Positions 31,588 through 40,686 of a stretch of 64,000 nucleotides of DNA are shown piece after piece. The notes below the pieces were generated by a model. The model was not told the DNA's origin and made no database searches. It saw only the letters and a program-made list of their open reading frames with translations. Every line of letters starts with the position of its first letter. Positions within the stretch are counted from its first letter, which is position 1. The DNA is from Achromobacter xylosoxidans A8 (lineage in GTDB: Bacteria > Pseudomonadota > Gammaproteobacteria > Burkholderiales > Burkholderiaceae_B): NCBI RefSeq assembly GCF_000165835.1, contig NC_014640.1, positions 6,386,001-6,450,000 on the forward strand. Direction: 5' to 3'. Position numbers and translations under genes: made by a program.

Positions 31588-32862
31588 CTAACGGCGGGAG
31601 TCGCGGCCGGGGAACAGGCGCGGCATCCAGGCAAGCAGCTGCTTGCGGTCGTCGCCTTCGCTGCGGTTCAGCGCCGCCAGCGGGCCGTGCAGGTACTTTT
31701 GCGTCAGGCCATGGGCCAGCTGCTCGAGCACGGCCTCCGGCGATTCGCCCCGCGCCAGCAGGCGGCGGGCGCGTTCCAGCTCGGCGCTGCGGACGTCTTC
31801 GGCGGCCTGGTGCAGGTCGCGGATGACGGGCACCACCTCGCGGGACTGCATCCAGTGCATGAAGCCCTGGACGCGGGTTTCGATGATGGCTTCGGCCTGC
31901 ACCACGGCCGCGCGGCGCGCGTCCGTGCCGGTCTGCACCAGGCGGCCCAGGTCATCCACCGAATACAGGTAGACGTCGTCCAGGCGGCCGACTTCGGGTT
32001 CGATGTCGCGCGGCACGGCCAGGTCGATCATGACCATGGGGCGGTGGCGGCGCAGGCGCGTGGCCCGTTCCACCATCCCCAAACCGAGGATGGGCAGGGA
32101 GCTTGCCGTACAGGAAACGATGACGTCGAACTCGGACAGGCGGTCCGTCAGGTCCGACAGCTTCATGGTGCTGGCCGCGAACCGGTTGGCCAGGACCTCG
32201 GCGCGTTCGGCCGTGCGATTGGCCACCACCATACTGCGCGGACGCTGCGCGGCGAAGTGCGTGGCGCACAATTCGATCATTTCGCCCGCGCCGATGAACA
32301 GCGTGCGGGCCTGGTCCAGATTGCCGAACACGCGCTCGGCCAGGCGCACCGCGGCGGCGGCCATGGACACCGACTGCGCGCCGATGGCGGTCTGCGACCG
32401 CACTTCCTTGGCCACCGAGAAGGTGCGCTGGAACATCTGGTGCAGCAAGGTACCCAGCGAGCCGGCTTCGCCGGCGGCGCGCACGGCGTCCTTCATCTGG
32501 CCCACGATCTGGGTTTCGCCCAGCACCATGGAATCCAGGCCGCTGGCCACGCGGAAAGCGTGGCGCACGGCGTCGTCCTGGTGATGGCGGTAGAGATGCG
32601 GGCGCAGCGTGCCGGCGTCCAGGCGGTTGTAATCCGCCAGCCAGGCAGGCAGTTGATCGGCCACGTGGCCGTCAGCGGCGCAATAGATTTCGGTGCGGTT
32701 ACAGGTGGACAGGATGGCGGCTTCGCGGACCGAGCCGCCGAAGGCCGAGCGCAGGCCCTCGATTGCAGGCTTCACCAGATCGACGGGCATGGACACCCGC
32801 TCGCGGACCGAAACCGGCGCGGACGTGTGATTCAGACCGAAGGCAAGGACAGCTACCGACAT
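31588..32862 (-). CDS. hemA: glutamyl-tRNA reductase
   Basis: 424 residues. It reduces glutamyl-tRNA to glutamate-1-semialdehyde, the first step of the C5 route to haem. The catalytic cysteine (Cys54) is in [29 protein letters not shown] and the NADPH-domain GAGEMIEL follow. It is the first gene of the leftward block hemA-prfA-prmC-grxD-ubiX. A candidate -10 box (TATAAT on the minus strand, 32973-32978) lies about 110 bases upstream of the start. Confidence 0.97.
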   Translation of the reverse strand: MSVAVLAFGLNHTSAPVSVRERVSMPVDLVKPAIEGLRSAFGGSVREAAILSTCNRTEIYCAADGHVADQLPAWLADYNRLDAGTLRPHLYRHHQDDAVRHAFRVASGLDSMVLGETQIVGQMKDAVRAAGEAGSLGTLLHQMFQRTFSVAKEVRSQTAIGAQSVSMAAAAVRLAERVFGNLDQARTLFIGAGEMIELCATHFAAQRPRSMVVANRTAERAEVLANRFAASTMKLSDLTDRLSEFDVIVSCTASSLPILGLGMVERATRLRRHRPMVMIDLAVPRDIEPEVGRLDDVYLYSVDDLGRLVQTGTDARRAAVVQAEAIIETRVQGFMHWMQSREVVPVIRDLHQAAEDVRSAELERARRLLARGESPEAVLEQLAHGLTQKYLHGPLAALNRSEGDDRKQLLAWMPRLFPGRDSRR

Positions 32863-33164
32863 GTGGGAAGGATGGCCGGGCCATCCGCGCGTAAGCGTTA
32901 AGTACTGCCACTAAGAACGAGGCGCGGCAAGCAGGGGAAATTCAACCTGGAAGCAGCGTCAGACCGCTAATCATTATACCCCCGCGGGTTATCCCCAGGC
33001 CATTTCACCCCAGGGCCGCGACCCTGGGTCGCACCTTTCGTGCCATCCGCCCAACAATTTGGCCCAGGATTCATGCGGCGATCCGGCAGGGCAAGGCGAT
33101 ATCCAAGATTTTCTCCCCCGACTGGCGCAAGCCTCAAAAATTGTGTATAGTTGCGGACTTCGTT
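32863..33164. other. intergenic region between hemA and tRNA-Phe
   Basis: This 302-base gap holds no recognisable gene. It contains a TATAAT-like -10 for hemA on the minus strand (32973-32978) and, at its right end, the TATAGT -10 box of tRNA-Phe on the plus strand (33146-33151). A GC-rich dyad near 33010-33030 (CCAGGG/CCCTGG) may be a structure in either transcript. Confidence 0.5.
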
Positions 33165-33240
33165 GGCCTGGTAGCTCAGTCGGTAGAGCAGAGGATTGAA
33201 AATCCTTGTGTCGGTGGTTCGATTCCGCCCCAGGCCACCA
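33165..33240 (+). tRNA. tRNA-Phe (GAA), first copy
   Basis: 76 bases including an encoded 3' ACCA. The acceptor arms GGCCTGG/CCAGGCC pair perfectly, the D-arm is GCTCAGTCGGTAGAGC, the anticodon loop TTGAAAA gives anticodon GAA, and the T-arm is GGTGG-TTCGATT-CCGCC. It is identical to the copy at 38720-38795. A TATAGT promoter element lies 14 bases upstream and a strong terminator follows. Confidence 0.97.
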
Positions 33241-33257
33241 AAAAGATTCAAGCAACG

Positions 33258-33298
33258 AGCCCCGCCCCGTATCCACTACGGCGGGGCTTTTTGTTTTG
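33258..33298 (+). terminator. terminator after first tRNA-Phe
   Basis: A 9-bp perfect stem (33258-33266 with 33280-33288, arm AGCCCCGCC) with a 13-base loop, followed by TTTTTGTTTT. Confidence 0.85.
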
Positions 33299-33348
33299 GT
33301 CGCCGATATCGGTCCGTCGCCCGGCATTCTGGCGGCAGTCAGAACCCC

Positions 33349-33981
33349 CTACGCCGCCCGATGCGCGCGGATGAATTCGAGTGCGGCCCGCTTGGACACC
33401 ACATCCCCATACTTGCTGTCGATATCGAAAAGATTGGCTTCATGCGGATCCGGGTGGCGGTCCCCCACCCCCTCCCGCACCACGATCACGTTCAGGCCAT
33501 GCTGCACGCCATCCACCGCCGTTGCGCGCACGCAGCCGCTGGTGGAGCATCCCAGCACGATCAGGGTGTCGACCTTGGAAGCCGTCAGCGTACTGGCAAG
33601 GCTGGTGCCGAAGAAACTGCTGGCGTACTGCTTGTGCAGGACGATCTCGCCGGGCAAGGGTTCCAAGCCGCCGCAAAACTCGTTGTAGGGCGCGTGTTTG
33701 AACAGTTCGAGGATGGGCGACTTGCGATACCAGGCGCCGGCGTCGGCCAGCGTGTGGGATTGGTGCGTGATCGTTGTGTGGATCACCATCATTCCGGCAT
33801 CCCGCGCCGCGCGCAGGATCTCCGCGCTATGCGCCACCGCGGCCACGACGCCCGCGCCAAACATGGGCGATTCTTCAAGCGTATAGGCTTGCACGAAGTC
33901 GATGAGTAGCAATGCCGCCTTGTCGCCAAACCCGACTCGATGCCCCCATACGCCCTTGTAGTTTTCCGCTGCGCTACTCAT
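33349..33981 (-). CDS. isochorismatase-family cysteine hydrolase, N-carbamoylsarcosine-amidase-like
   Basis: 210 residues. The catalytic triad of the family is visible: Asp28 in LLLIDFVQAY, Lys117 in LHKQYASSF and Cys150 in GCSTSGCVRATAVDG. The stretch SFFGTSLASTL and NLFDIDSKYGDVVS run parallel to N-carbamoylsarcosine amidase rather than to true isochorismatases. Such enzymes hydrolyse N-carbamoyl or amide groups. Start at ATG 33981, preceded by TTGGAG. It is followed upstream by a Bug receptor gene on the same strand, 33 bases away, so they are probably one operon under the divergent LysR regulator. Confidence 0.88.
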   Translation of the reverse strand: MSSAAENYKGVWGHRVGFGDKAALLLIDFVQAYTLEESPMFGAGVVAAVAHSAEILRAARDAGMMVIHTTITHQSHTLADAGAWYRKSPILELFKHAPYNEFCGGLEPLPGEIVLHKQYASSFFGTSLASTLTASKVDTLIVLGCSTSGCVRATAVDGVQHGLNVIVVREGVGDRHPDPHEANLFDIDSKYGDVVSKRAALEFIRAHRAA

Positions 33982-34014
33982 GCAAAACTCCAAAACGAAA
34001 GAATTTGGCGGCGG

Positions 34015-34986
34015 TCACTCGATCCGGGCGCCGGTCTGCTCGATGATTCCGGACCACGTCTTCAGGTCGGTATCGATCAGCTCGGAGAACTGAGCGGGCG
34101 TGGTATTCGCCGCTACCGCCCCCTGGGCCTTCAAGTTGGCTTGAAACGACTTGTCCGCAAGCACGCTCGAGGTTTCCTGGCGCAGCGTGGCGACCACGTC
34201 CGCCGGGGTGCCGGCCGGGGCGAACAGGCCATACCACGACATGGCCGCCACGCCCGGCACCGTCTCCGCGATGGTCGGCACGTCCGGCAGCAACGATGAG
34301 CGCTCGGACGATGCAACCGCGATCAGGCGCAGCTTGCCGGCATGGACGAACGACATGACGCTGGGCCAGCTGGTGAAAGTCACCGACACCCGGCCGGACA
34401 CCATGTCCGTGTTGGCGGCGGAGGCGCCCTTGTAGGGAATGTGCATCATGTCGACCCCGGCGGCCCGCTTGAACATTTCGCCCAGCAGATGATCGAGCGT
34501 GCCATTGCCCGCGGAGGCCATGTGCAGTTGGCCAGGCTTGCTTTGCGCCAACGAAATCAGGTCCTGCACGGTCTTTACCGGCAGCTCCGGGTTCACGACC
34601 AAGACATAAGGCGCTGTCGCCACCAAGCCGATGGGCTCGAAGTCCTTCTTGGGATCGAATGGCACGGACTTGTACACGAACGGGCTGATGGTATAGCTGC
34701 TGCCCACGGTCAGCAGCAGGTTGTAGCCGTCCTGGCTGCCGCGCGCCGACACGCCGATACCGATATTGCCGCCCGCACCCGCCCGGTTCTCCACCACGAA
34801 GGTCTGATGCAGACGCTCGCCGATTTTTTGGGCAAAAGGCCGGGCGACCGCATCGTTGGCCCCTCCTGGTCCGTGCGGCACGATGACCGTGACGGCCTTC
34901 GACGGATAGCCTTGCGCGTGGACGGCGCCAGCATGGGCAAGGCTCAGGGCGAGAATCAGCGCAGAGAAACTCAGTATCTTTTTCAT
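34015..34986 (-). CDS. Bug-family (TctC-like) periplasmic solute receptor
   Basis: 323 residues with a signal peptide (MKKILSFSALILALSLAHAGAVHA) and the Bug fold: YPSKAVTVIVPHGPGGANDAVAR, VENRAGAGGNIG, GYNLLLTVGSSYT and MMHIPYKGASAANTDMVSGRV. Bug proteins bind carboxylates or amides in the periplasm; many have no matching TctAB membrane partner, as here. Start at ATG 34986, where the signal peptide begins. It forms a leftward pair with the amidohydrolase-like gene and is divergent from a LysR gene. Confidence 0.93.
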   Translation of the reverse strand: MKKILSFSALILALSLAHAGAVHAQGYPSKAVTVIVPHGPGGANDAVARPFAQKIGERLHQTFVVENRAGAGGNIGIGVSARGSQDGYNLLLTVGSSYTISPFVYKSVPFDPKKDFEPIGLVATAPYVLVVNPELPVKTVQDLISLAQSKPGQLHMASAGNGTLDHLLGEMFKRAAGVDMMHIPYKGASAANTDMVSGRVSVTFTSWPSVMSFVHAGKLRLIAVASSERSSLLPDVPTIAETVPGVAAMSWYGLFAPAGTPADVVATLRQETSSVLADKSFQANLKAQGAVAANTTPAQFSELIDTDLKTWSGIIEQTGARIE

Positions 34987-35203
34987 CTTGACCAGTTTGT
35001 TCGGGTTGAAATGGAACTTCCATGCCGCGACTGAAACAACCAGGTTCATTGTCCGCTCCCCATTCTTTGTGTTTATCGTCCGCGTCCAGCTGCCTGGAGC
35101 GAATCATTTGATGGCAATTCTCGGCATCGAGATCGATATCGTCCAATACGAATTAAGGAATCATCTATAGTGTTTCCAGATAAATTGGACGGGATGCCCA
35201 GCC

Positions 35204-36142
35204 ATGGACTTGCGGCAGCTTCGGTACTTTGCGGCGATTGCGGAAGAACAGAGCTTTACCAAAGCGGCCCGGAAGCTGCACATTTCGCAACCTCCGCTCA
35301 GCCAGCAACTGAGCAATCTGGAGGACGACCTTGGCGTCCGTCTTTTCATACGCACCAGCAGAAGCGTCCAGCTCAGTGAAGCGGGCAGCGTGCTGCTGCC
35401 CCACGTCCGCGCCGTGCTGGATCGCCTGGACGAGGCCAGGCTTCAGGTACAGCGCGTGGCGCAGGGCCTGGAAGGGTGCGTGACGCTGGGCTTGACCGGC
35501 TCGCACTTCCTCGGCACCTTGCCCCAGTTCATCCGCGAGTTCCGACAGGAGCGGCCGCAGGTGGACGTGGCCTTGAAGGAAATGCCCCCGTCCGATCAAC
35601 TGACAGGGCTGCAGGACAGGCGCCTGGATCTATGCCTCTCGCGCGGCATCCCTGATGATCCGACATTCGCCGCCGAGCTGCTGTGGCACGACTCGTCGGT
35701 GGTCGTGCTGCCACCGGGCCATCCGCTGTCGCGCCGCAAGCAGCTGCGCCTGCAGGAATTGAAAGACGAAGATTTCGTGTTCTTCCGCCTGGGGTCGTCC
35801 ATCTTTGCCGACTCGGTGTACCAGGCCTGCCTGTTTTCGCGCTTCGAGCCGCAGATCGTCCAACAGGTCGTGGAAGTGCCCGCCGTGGTCAATCTGGTGG
35901 CCGCCGGACTCGGGATCTCCATCGTCCCCGAATCGATTGCACGCCTGCGCGCCGATGCCGTCGCGATCTGCGAACTTGCACATGAAAAAGACATGCCGCA
36001 GATTTCGTCCAGCGTCTATCTCATGCGCCGATCCGACGAAGACCGCCAGGTCGTGCTGGGATTTGCCGCCGCGCTCCATCAATGGGCCAGGCAGTCGATA
36101 CCCGCGCCCCTTTCCCTGGCCCGCCCTTCCGCGATATCGTAA
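35204..36142 (+). CDS. LysR-family regulator, BenM/CatM-like
   Basis: 312 residues. The N-terminal MDLRQLRYFAAIAEEQSFTKAARKLHISQPPLSQQLSNLE is the BenM/CatM type of DNA-binding head, and the effector domain follows (about 90-295). It is divergent from the Bug receptor and amidohydrolase genes across 217 bases, the standard LysR arrangement, so it probably controls them. A widely spaced GTCCAAT/ATTGGAC inverted pair (35141-35147 and 35184-35190) lies just upstream of its start. Effector unknown. Confidence 0.92.
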   Translation: MDLRQLRYFAAIAEEQSFTKAARKLHISQPPLSQQLSNLEDDLGVRLFIRTSRSVQLSEAGSVLLPHVRAVLDRLDEARLQVQRVAQGLEGCVTLGLTGSHFLGTLPQFIREFRQERPQVDVALKEMPPSDQLTGLQDRRLDLCLSRGIPDDPTFAAELLWHDSSVVVLPPGHPLSRRKQLRLQELKDEDFVFFRLGSSIFADSVYQACLFSRFEPQIVQQVVEVPAVVNLVAAGLGISIVPESIARLRADAVAICELAHEKDMPQISSSVYLMRRSDEDRQVVLGFAAALHQWARQSIPAPLSLARPSAIS

Positions 36143-36188
36143 GACGCCCTCCCCGTAGCCCGCCGCATCCATCCACCGGAGCCGCGAC

Positions 36189-38684
36189 ATGCGCGCCCAA
36201 GCAACAGCAAGAGCAAAAGCGCTTTTCGGTCTGATTGCACTGCTGGCCTGCCTGCTGGGCCCCGCGCACGCGCAGAGCGGCGCGACGACGCCAGCCCGCC
36301 CAGTCCCGGCTTCCACGCAGGTCCAGGCGATCCTGGTGGCGGAAATCCCGCTGCGGGCGGACACCGATCACCGCTACGCCGAAAGCGTCATGGAGCGCGT
36401 CACCGGCGCCGACCCCACCGACTTGCTGGCGCCGCGCCTGGAATCGATTTCCCGGTCCGTCGACGAAAAGCTTCAGCAGTTCCAGCCGGCCCAATTGCGC
36501 AGCCTGCCCATCATGCGGCTGGAAAGCCTGGAGCGGCACTGGATGTTCGACGCGCGCCGTTTCGCGGCCTGGCAGGAGGACATGCGCCAGGCGACCGCGG
36601 CCTATGCCGGCGACGCCGCCGAACTGGCGCGCCGCCGGGATGCCTGGCAGTCTCTCAAGACCGCGCCCGGCGCCGCCGACCTGCCGCCGGCCCTGACCGG
36701 CCGGATCGACTCCGTCATCGCCCAACTGGTCCGGGCCGAACAAGCGCTGTCCGTGCCGCTGGGCCGCCAGATCGCGCTGGGCCAGCGCGCCAACGCCGTT
36801 GAAGAGCGCATCCAGTCCGGGCAGCGCGCGGTGGCCGATGCCATCAACTACATCGACGCCCGCCTGCTTGAACTGGACGCGCCCCCGCTATGGGCGGCTA
36901 CCTTCACGCCGACCGCGCGCAGCGATGCGATGGCCTATCTACGCTCCGGCCTGGACATGGAACTGCGCTTCGCCCGCCAGTACGCCGCGGCCGACACCGG
37001 CAACCAGCTGGCCCTGCATGTGCTGCAAGTCGTGCTGCTGCCGCTGCTGCTCTGGCTGGCCTGGCACAGCCGCCACGCGATCCGGGCCGGTGAAATGAGC
37101 CAGACGGCCGCAAGGGTGCTGGGACGCCCGCTGTCCGCCTGGCTGCTGCTGGCCATGATGGGAGTGCAGCTGCTGGAGTCGGATGCGCCGCTGATCGTGC
37201 TGCAGATCGCGCTGCTGCTGGCGGTAGTGCCCGTGCTGCGCCTGCTGCCGCCGACCGCGCGCGAGCAACTGGATCTGTGGCCCTACGCCATCACCGGCCT
37301 GTATCTGGCGGAGCGGCTGGGCATTTTCTTCCTGGCCAGCGAAACGTTGTACCGGCTGCACAACCTCGCCATTACCCTGCTGGCCCTGGCAACGGCGCTT
37401 TGGCTGCATGCCCGCGCCCAGCGCCGCGGCAACGCCCAGGCGCCCAGCCGGCTGCACAAGACCGTGCGCGCAGGCGCCTGGGTCGCCGTGGCGTTGCTGG
37501 CCATTGCCGGCGTCTCCAACCTGATCGGCAACCTGTCGATGGCCGAGATGCTGACCAGCGCCGTCATCAGCAGCGGCTACTTCGGCCTGATGCTCTACGC
37601 CGGAGTCACCATCATCGTCACCCTGCTGCAGCTGCTGCTGGCCCGGCCCGGCGTGTCGCGCTTCCGCATCGCGCGCGAGCACGCCCCGCCCCTGGTGCAA
37701 CTGCTGATCCGCCTGGTGATGGCCAGCGCCGTCGTGGGCTGGACCCTCTACACGATGGACCGCTTCCGCATTCTGCGCGGCACCTATGCCGTCACGACGA
37801 AAGTACTGTCGTACACGCTGGCGCTCGGGGACATCACCATCAGTCTGGGCAACATTCTGGTGTTCGCGATCTCCGTGGTGATCGCGTTCTGGGCCGCGCG
37901 GGCGATCCGCCTGGTGCTGCATGACGAAGTGCTGGCCCGCATGCCGCTGCCGCGCGGCGTGGGCAACAGCATCGCCTCGCTGACCTACTACTCGGTGCTG
38001 CTGCTGGGCCTGGCGGTGGCGCTGTCGGCCGCCGGGGTCAGGACCAGCCAACTGGCCCTGGTGCTCGGCGCCCTGGGCGTGGGCATAGGCTTCGGCCTGC
38101 AGAACGTGGTCAACAACTTCGTGTCCGGCCTGATCCTGATGTTCGAACGCCCGATCCAGCCGGGCGACGTGGTGGAAATCGGCGAGACCTCCGGACAGGT
38201 GCGCGAGATCGGCATGCGCGCAACCCGCATCAGGACCTTCGAAGGGGCCGACGTGGTGGTCCCGAACGGCACCCTGCTTTCGGAAAAACTGACCAACTGG
38301 ACCATGCTGGACCGCAACCGCCGCATCGAAATCAACCTGGGCCTGGCCTACGGCACCGACCCCGCGCAGGCCATCGAACTGCTGGGCTCGGTGGCGCGTG
38401 GCACCCTGGGCGTCTCCACCCAGCCGGCGCCCATCGCGCTCTTCATGGGCTTCGGCGCCAGCACCCTGGATTTCAGCATCCGCGCCTGGACGCCGGACTT
38501 CGACCAGTGGATGTCCATCCGCAGCGACATGTTGTCGCGGATGTACGAGGCGCTGACGCAGGCCGGCATCGGGATACCCTATCCGCAGACCGACCTGCAC
38601 CTGCGCAGCATCTCTCCGGAAGCTGGCGCCGTCCTCGCGCAAGCCCGCCGCGCCGCGCCGGATGGCGGGCCGCCTCCCACATGA
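36189..38684 (+). CDS. large mechanosensitive channel, MscS family
   Basis: 831 residues. A signal peptide (LFGLIALLACLLGPAHAQ) is followed by a periplasmic helical region (about 30-275), then several membrane helices (about 280-600) and the conserved MscS pore and beta domain near the C-terminus (GVGIGFGLQNVVNNFVSGLILMFERP followed by GDVVEI and a VVVPNGTLLSEKLTNWT segment). Its size is like MscK/YbdG-type proteins, between the small MscS and MscK. It opens on hypo-osmotic shock to release solutes. It is transcribed alone after the LysR gene; its stop is 14 bases before the second tRNA-Phe promoter. Confidence 0.93.
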   Translation: MRAQATARAKALFGLIALLACLLGPAHAQSGATTPARPVPASTQVQAILVAEIPLRADTDHRYAESVMERVTGADPTDLLAPRLESISRSVDEKLQQFQPAQLRSLPIMRLESLERHWMFDARRFAAWQEDMRQATAAYAGDAAELARRRDAWQSLKTAPGAADLPPALTGRIDSVIAQLVRAEQALSVPLGRQIALGQRANAVEERIQSGQRAVADAINYIDARLLELDAPPLWAATFTPTARSDAMAYLRSGLDMELRFARQYAAADTGNQLALHVLQVVLLPLLLWLAWHSRHAIRAGEMSQTAARVLGRPLSAWLLLAMMGVQLLESDAPLIVLQIALLLAVVPVLRLLPPTAREQLDLWPYAITGLYLAERLGIFFLASETLYRLHNLAITLLALATALWLHARAQRRGNAQAPSRLHKTVRAGAWVAVALLAIAGVSNLIGNLSMAEMLTSAVISSGYFGLMLYAGVTIIVTLLQLLLARPGVSRFRIAREHAPPLVQLLIRLVMASAVVGWTLYTMDRFRILRGTYAVTTKVLSYTLALGDITISLGNILVFAISVVIAFWAARAIRLVLHDEVLARMPLPRGVGNSIASLTYYSVLLLGLAVALSAAGVRTSQLALVLGALGVGIGFGLQNVVNNFVSGLILMFERPIQPGDVVEIGETSGQVREIGMRATRIRTFEGADVVVPNGTLLSEKLTNWTMLDRNRRIEINLGLAYGTDPAQAIELLGSVARGTLGVSTQPAPIALFMGFGASTLDFSIRAWTPDFDQWMSIRSDMLSRMYEALTQAGIGIPYPQTDLHLRSISPEAGAVLAQARRAAPDGGPPPT

Positions 38685-38719
38685 CGCGGATATTGTGTAT
38701 AGTGGCGGACTTTCGCGTT

Positions 38720-38795
38720 GGCCTGGTAGCTCAGTCGGTAGAGCAGAGGATTGAAAATCCTTGTGTCGGTGGTTCGATTCCGCCCCAGGCCACCA
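38720..38795 (+). tRNA. tRNA-Phe (GAA), second copy
   Basis: 76 bases, base for base the same as the tRNA at 33165-33240, with anticodon GAA and encoded ACCA. The upstream element also repeats: ATTGTGTATAGT followed by GCGGACTT, with one difference and a slightly different spacing. The TATAGT is at 38698-38703. A terminator follows at 38813. Confidence 0.97.
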
Positions 38796-38812
38796 ATGAA
38801 TTCAAGCAGCTG

Positions 38813-38836
38813 GCCCCGCCTTTGGCGGGGCTTTTT
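38813..38836 (+). terminator. terminator after second tRNA-Phe
   Basis: A perfect 8-bp stem (38813-38820 with 38824-38831, arm GCCCCGCC), three-base loop and a run of five T. The stem sequence is shared with the terminator of the first copy, but the loop differs. Confidence 0.88.
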
Positions 38837-38907
38837 GCTTTGGTGCGCGGCGGCGTTTGTCGGATAGCATAGTCACGCCGTGCCACCCCTGACTTCCCCT
38901 CCACGCG

Positions 38908-40647
38908 ATGACGCCTGATTCCTCTTCCCCGTCCTCCTCTATCGGCATGGGCCGCGCGGCGCTCGTGCTGTGTCGCGCGCTCTGGCACTATGCCGACGGC
39001 GCGCGGCGGCAGCTGATGGGCGCCATCGCGCTGCTGTCGGGCGCGCAGCTGGTCAAGCTGACCCTGCCCTGGCTGGCCTCCCACGCCATCAACGCCTTGC
39101 AGCAGAACGACATGTCCACCGCCGGCCTCTGGATCCTGTTCCTGGTCGGCAGCTACATGATGTCCTGGGTGTTCCACGGCCCGGGACGCGTCCTGGAAGG
39201 CAACGTAGGCGTGCATGTCCGCCAACGGCAGGCCGACGATCTCTATGCCCGCATCGCGGCCGCCCCGCTGACCTGGCGCGACGGCAGGCATTCCGGCGAC
39301 CTGCAGCATCGGGTATTGCAATCCAGCCGCGCGCTGTCGGCTTTCGCCCGCAGCATGTACGGCTACCTGCACAGCGCCTTGAACTTCATCGGCCCGCTGG
39401 TGGCGCTGACCCTGCTGTCGCCGGTCAGCGGCCTCATCGCCGTGAGCGGTTACCTGATTATCGCCCTCGTCACGTTGCGCTTCGACCTTGCGCTGATGCG
39501 GCTGGCCCGTTCCGAAAACGACCAGGAACGCCGCTACGTCGCCGCGCTGCTCGACTTCGTCAGCAATGCCGGCACCGTGATCGGCCTGCGGCTGCAAGCC
39601 GCCTCGCGCAAGATCCTGGGCCGCCGCCTGGAGGCGGTCATGCAGCCCTTGCGCCGCGCCCTGTGGATCAACGAAGTGAAGTGGTGCGTGGTCGACCTGG
39701 CGGGCATGTGCCTTACCTGGATCCTCGTGGTGGAGTATGTGCTGCGGCACCGCGAGCCCGGGCAAGCCCTGCTGCTGGGCACCATCTTCATGATTTATCA
39801 GTACGCCCAGCAGGCCGCGTCCGTGGTCAGCGCCATCGCCTCCAACTTCCAGAGTTTTGCGCGCATGCACACCGACTACAGCAGCGCCGAGCCCATCTGG
39901 CAGGCCCCGGGCGAACCCAATGCCGTCGTGCCCGCCGTACAGCCCGACGCGCCGTGGCAGACCCTGGAGTTGCGCGGCGCCACCTGGCGCTACTCGGACG
40001 AAGGACGCGGCGGCCTGCACGGCGTCGACCTGGTGCTGCGCCGCGGCTCGCGCGTCGCGCTGATCGGCGCCAGCGGCGGCGGCAAGAGCACGCTGCTGCG
40101 CACCCTTGCCGGGCTCTATCCGCCGCAACAGGGCGATCTGCTGCGCGACGGCAAGCCCGTGGACTGGACCGAACTGCGCGCGCTGGCCACGCTGATTCCG
40201 CAGGAGGCCGAAGTCTTCGAAGCCAGCGTGCAGGAGAACCTCACCTTCGGCGAACCTGCCGATGCGCAGGCGCTGCAAGCCGCCGTGCATACCGGCGTGT
40301 TCGACGAAGTGCTGCAACGCATGCCCGATGGCCTGGCCAGCCCGATGAATGAACGCGGCAGCAATCTGTCCGGCGGGCAACGCCAACGCCTGGCCCTGTC
40401 GCGCGGCGCGCTGGCCGCGCAAGGCAGTTCCTTGCTGCTGCTGGACGAACCCACCAGCGCGCTTGACCCGCAAGCGGAGGGTCGGGTGTTCGACCGCATG
40501 TACGCCGCCTTCCCGACGGCTTGCATCGTGGCCTCGGTGCACCGCCCTAGCCTGCTCAACCGCTTCGACACCATCGTGGTGATGGAAGCCGGGCGCGTGG
40601 TGGATGCGGGGCCGCGCGATGAAGTATTGTCCCGGCATCAACCTTGA
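38908..40647 (+). CDS. ABC exporter, fused membrane and ATPase domains
   Basis: 579 residues. The N-terminal two-thirds (about 30-320) is a six-helix ABC exporter membrane domain; the C-terminal ATPase has Walker A GASGGGKST, Q-loop IPQEAEVFE, signature NLSGGQRQR, Walker B LLLLDEPTSALD and the switch His in ASVHRPS. It functions as a dimer and exports an unknown lipid, peptide or drug. No accessory genes, peptidase domain or secreted partner are next to it. It is followed 39 bases later by a small membrane-protein gene. Confidence 0.92.
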   Translation: MTPDSSSPSSSIGMGRAALVLCRALWHYADGARRQLMGAIALLSGAQLVKLTLPWLASHAINALQQNDMSTAGLWILFLVGSYMMSWVFHGPGRVLEGNVGVHVRQRQADDLYARIAAAPLTWRDGRHSGDLQHRVLQSSRALSAFARSMYGYLHSALNFIGPLVALTLLSPVSGLIAVSGYLIIALVTLRFDLALMRLARSENDQERRYVAALLDFVSNAGTVIGLRLQAASRKILGRRLEAVMQPLRRALWINEVKWCVVDLAGMCLTWILVVEYVLRHREPGQALLLGTIFMIYQYAQQAASVVSAIASNFQSFARMHTDYSSAEPIWQAPGEPNAVVPAVQPDAPWQTLELRGATWRYSDEGRGGLHGVDLVLRRGSRVALIGASGGGKSTLLRTLAGLYPPQQGDLLRDGKPVDWTELRALATLIPQEAEVFEASVQENLTFGEPADAQALQAAVHTGVFDEVLQRMPDGLASPMNERGSNLSGGQRQRLALSRGALAAQGSSLLLLDEPTSALDPQAEGRVFDRMYAAFPTACIVASVHRPSLLNRFDTIVVMEAGRVVDAGPRDEVLSRHQP

Positions 40648-40686
40648 TAGAAAGCCCCATCAGCCAAGCCCCTGCACTCCGTAGCC

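Noticed and set aside
35141..35190. GTCCAAT/ATTGGAC inverted pair as a LysR operator
   Set aside because: The arms are 36 bases apart and do not follow the T-N11-A pattern; kept only as a note in the LysR entry.
33165..38795. Integrative element bounded by the two tRNA-Phe copies
   Set aside because: Both tRNAs are complete with promoters and terminators, and no integrase, excisionase or partial tRNA repeat is present; ordinary gene duplication explains the pattern.
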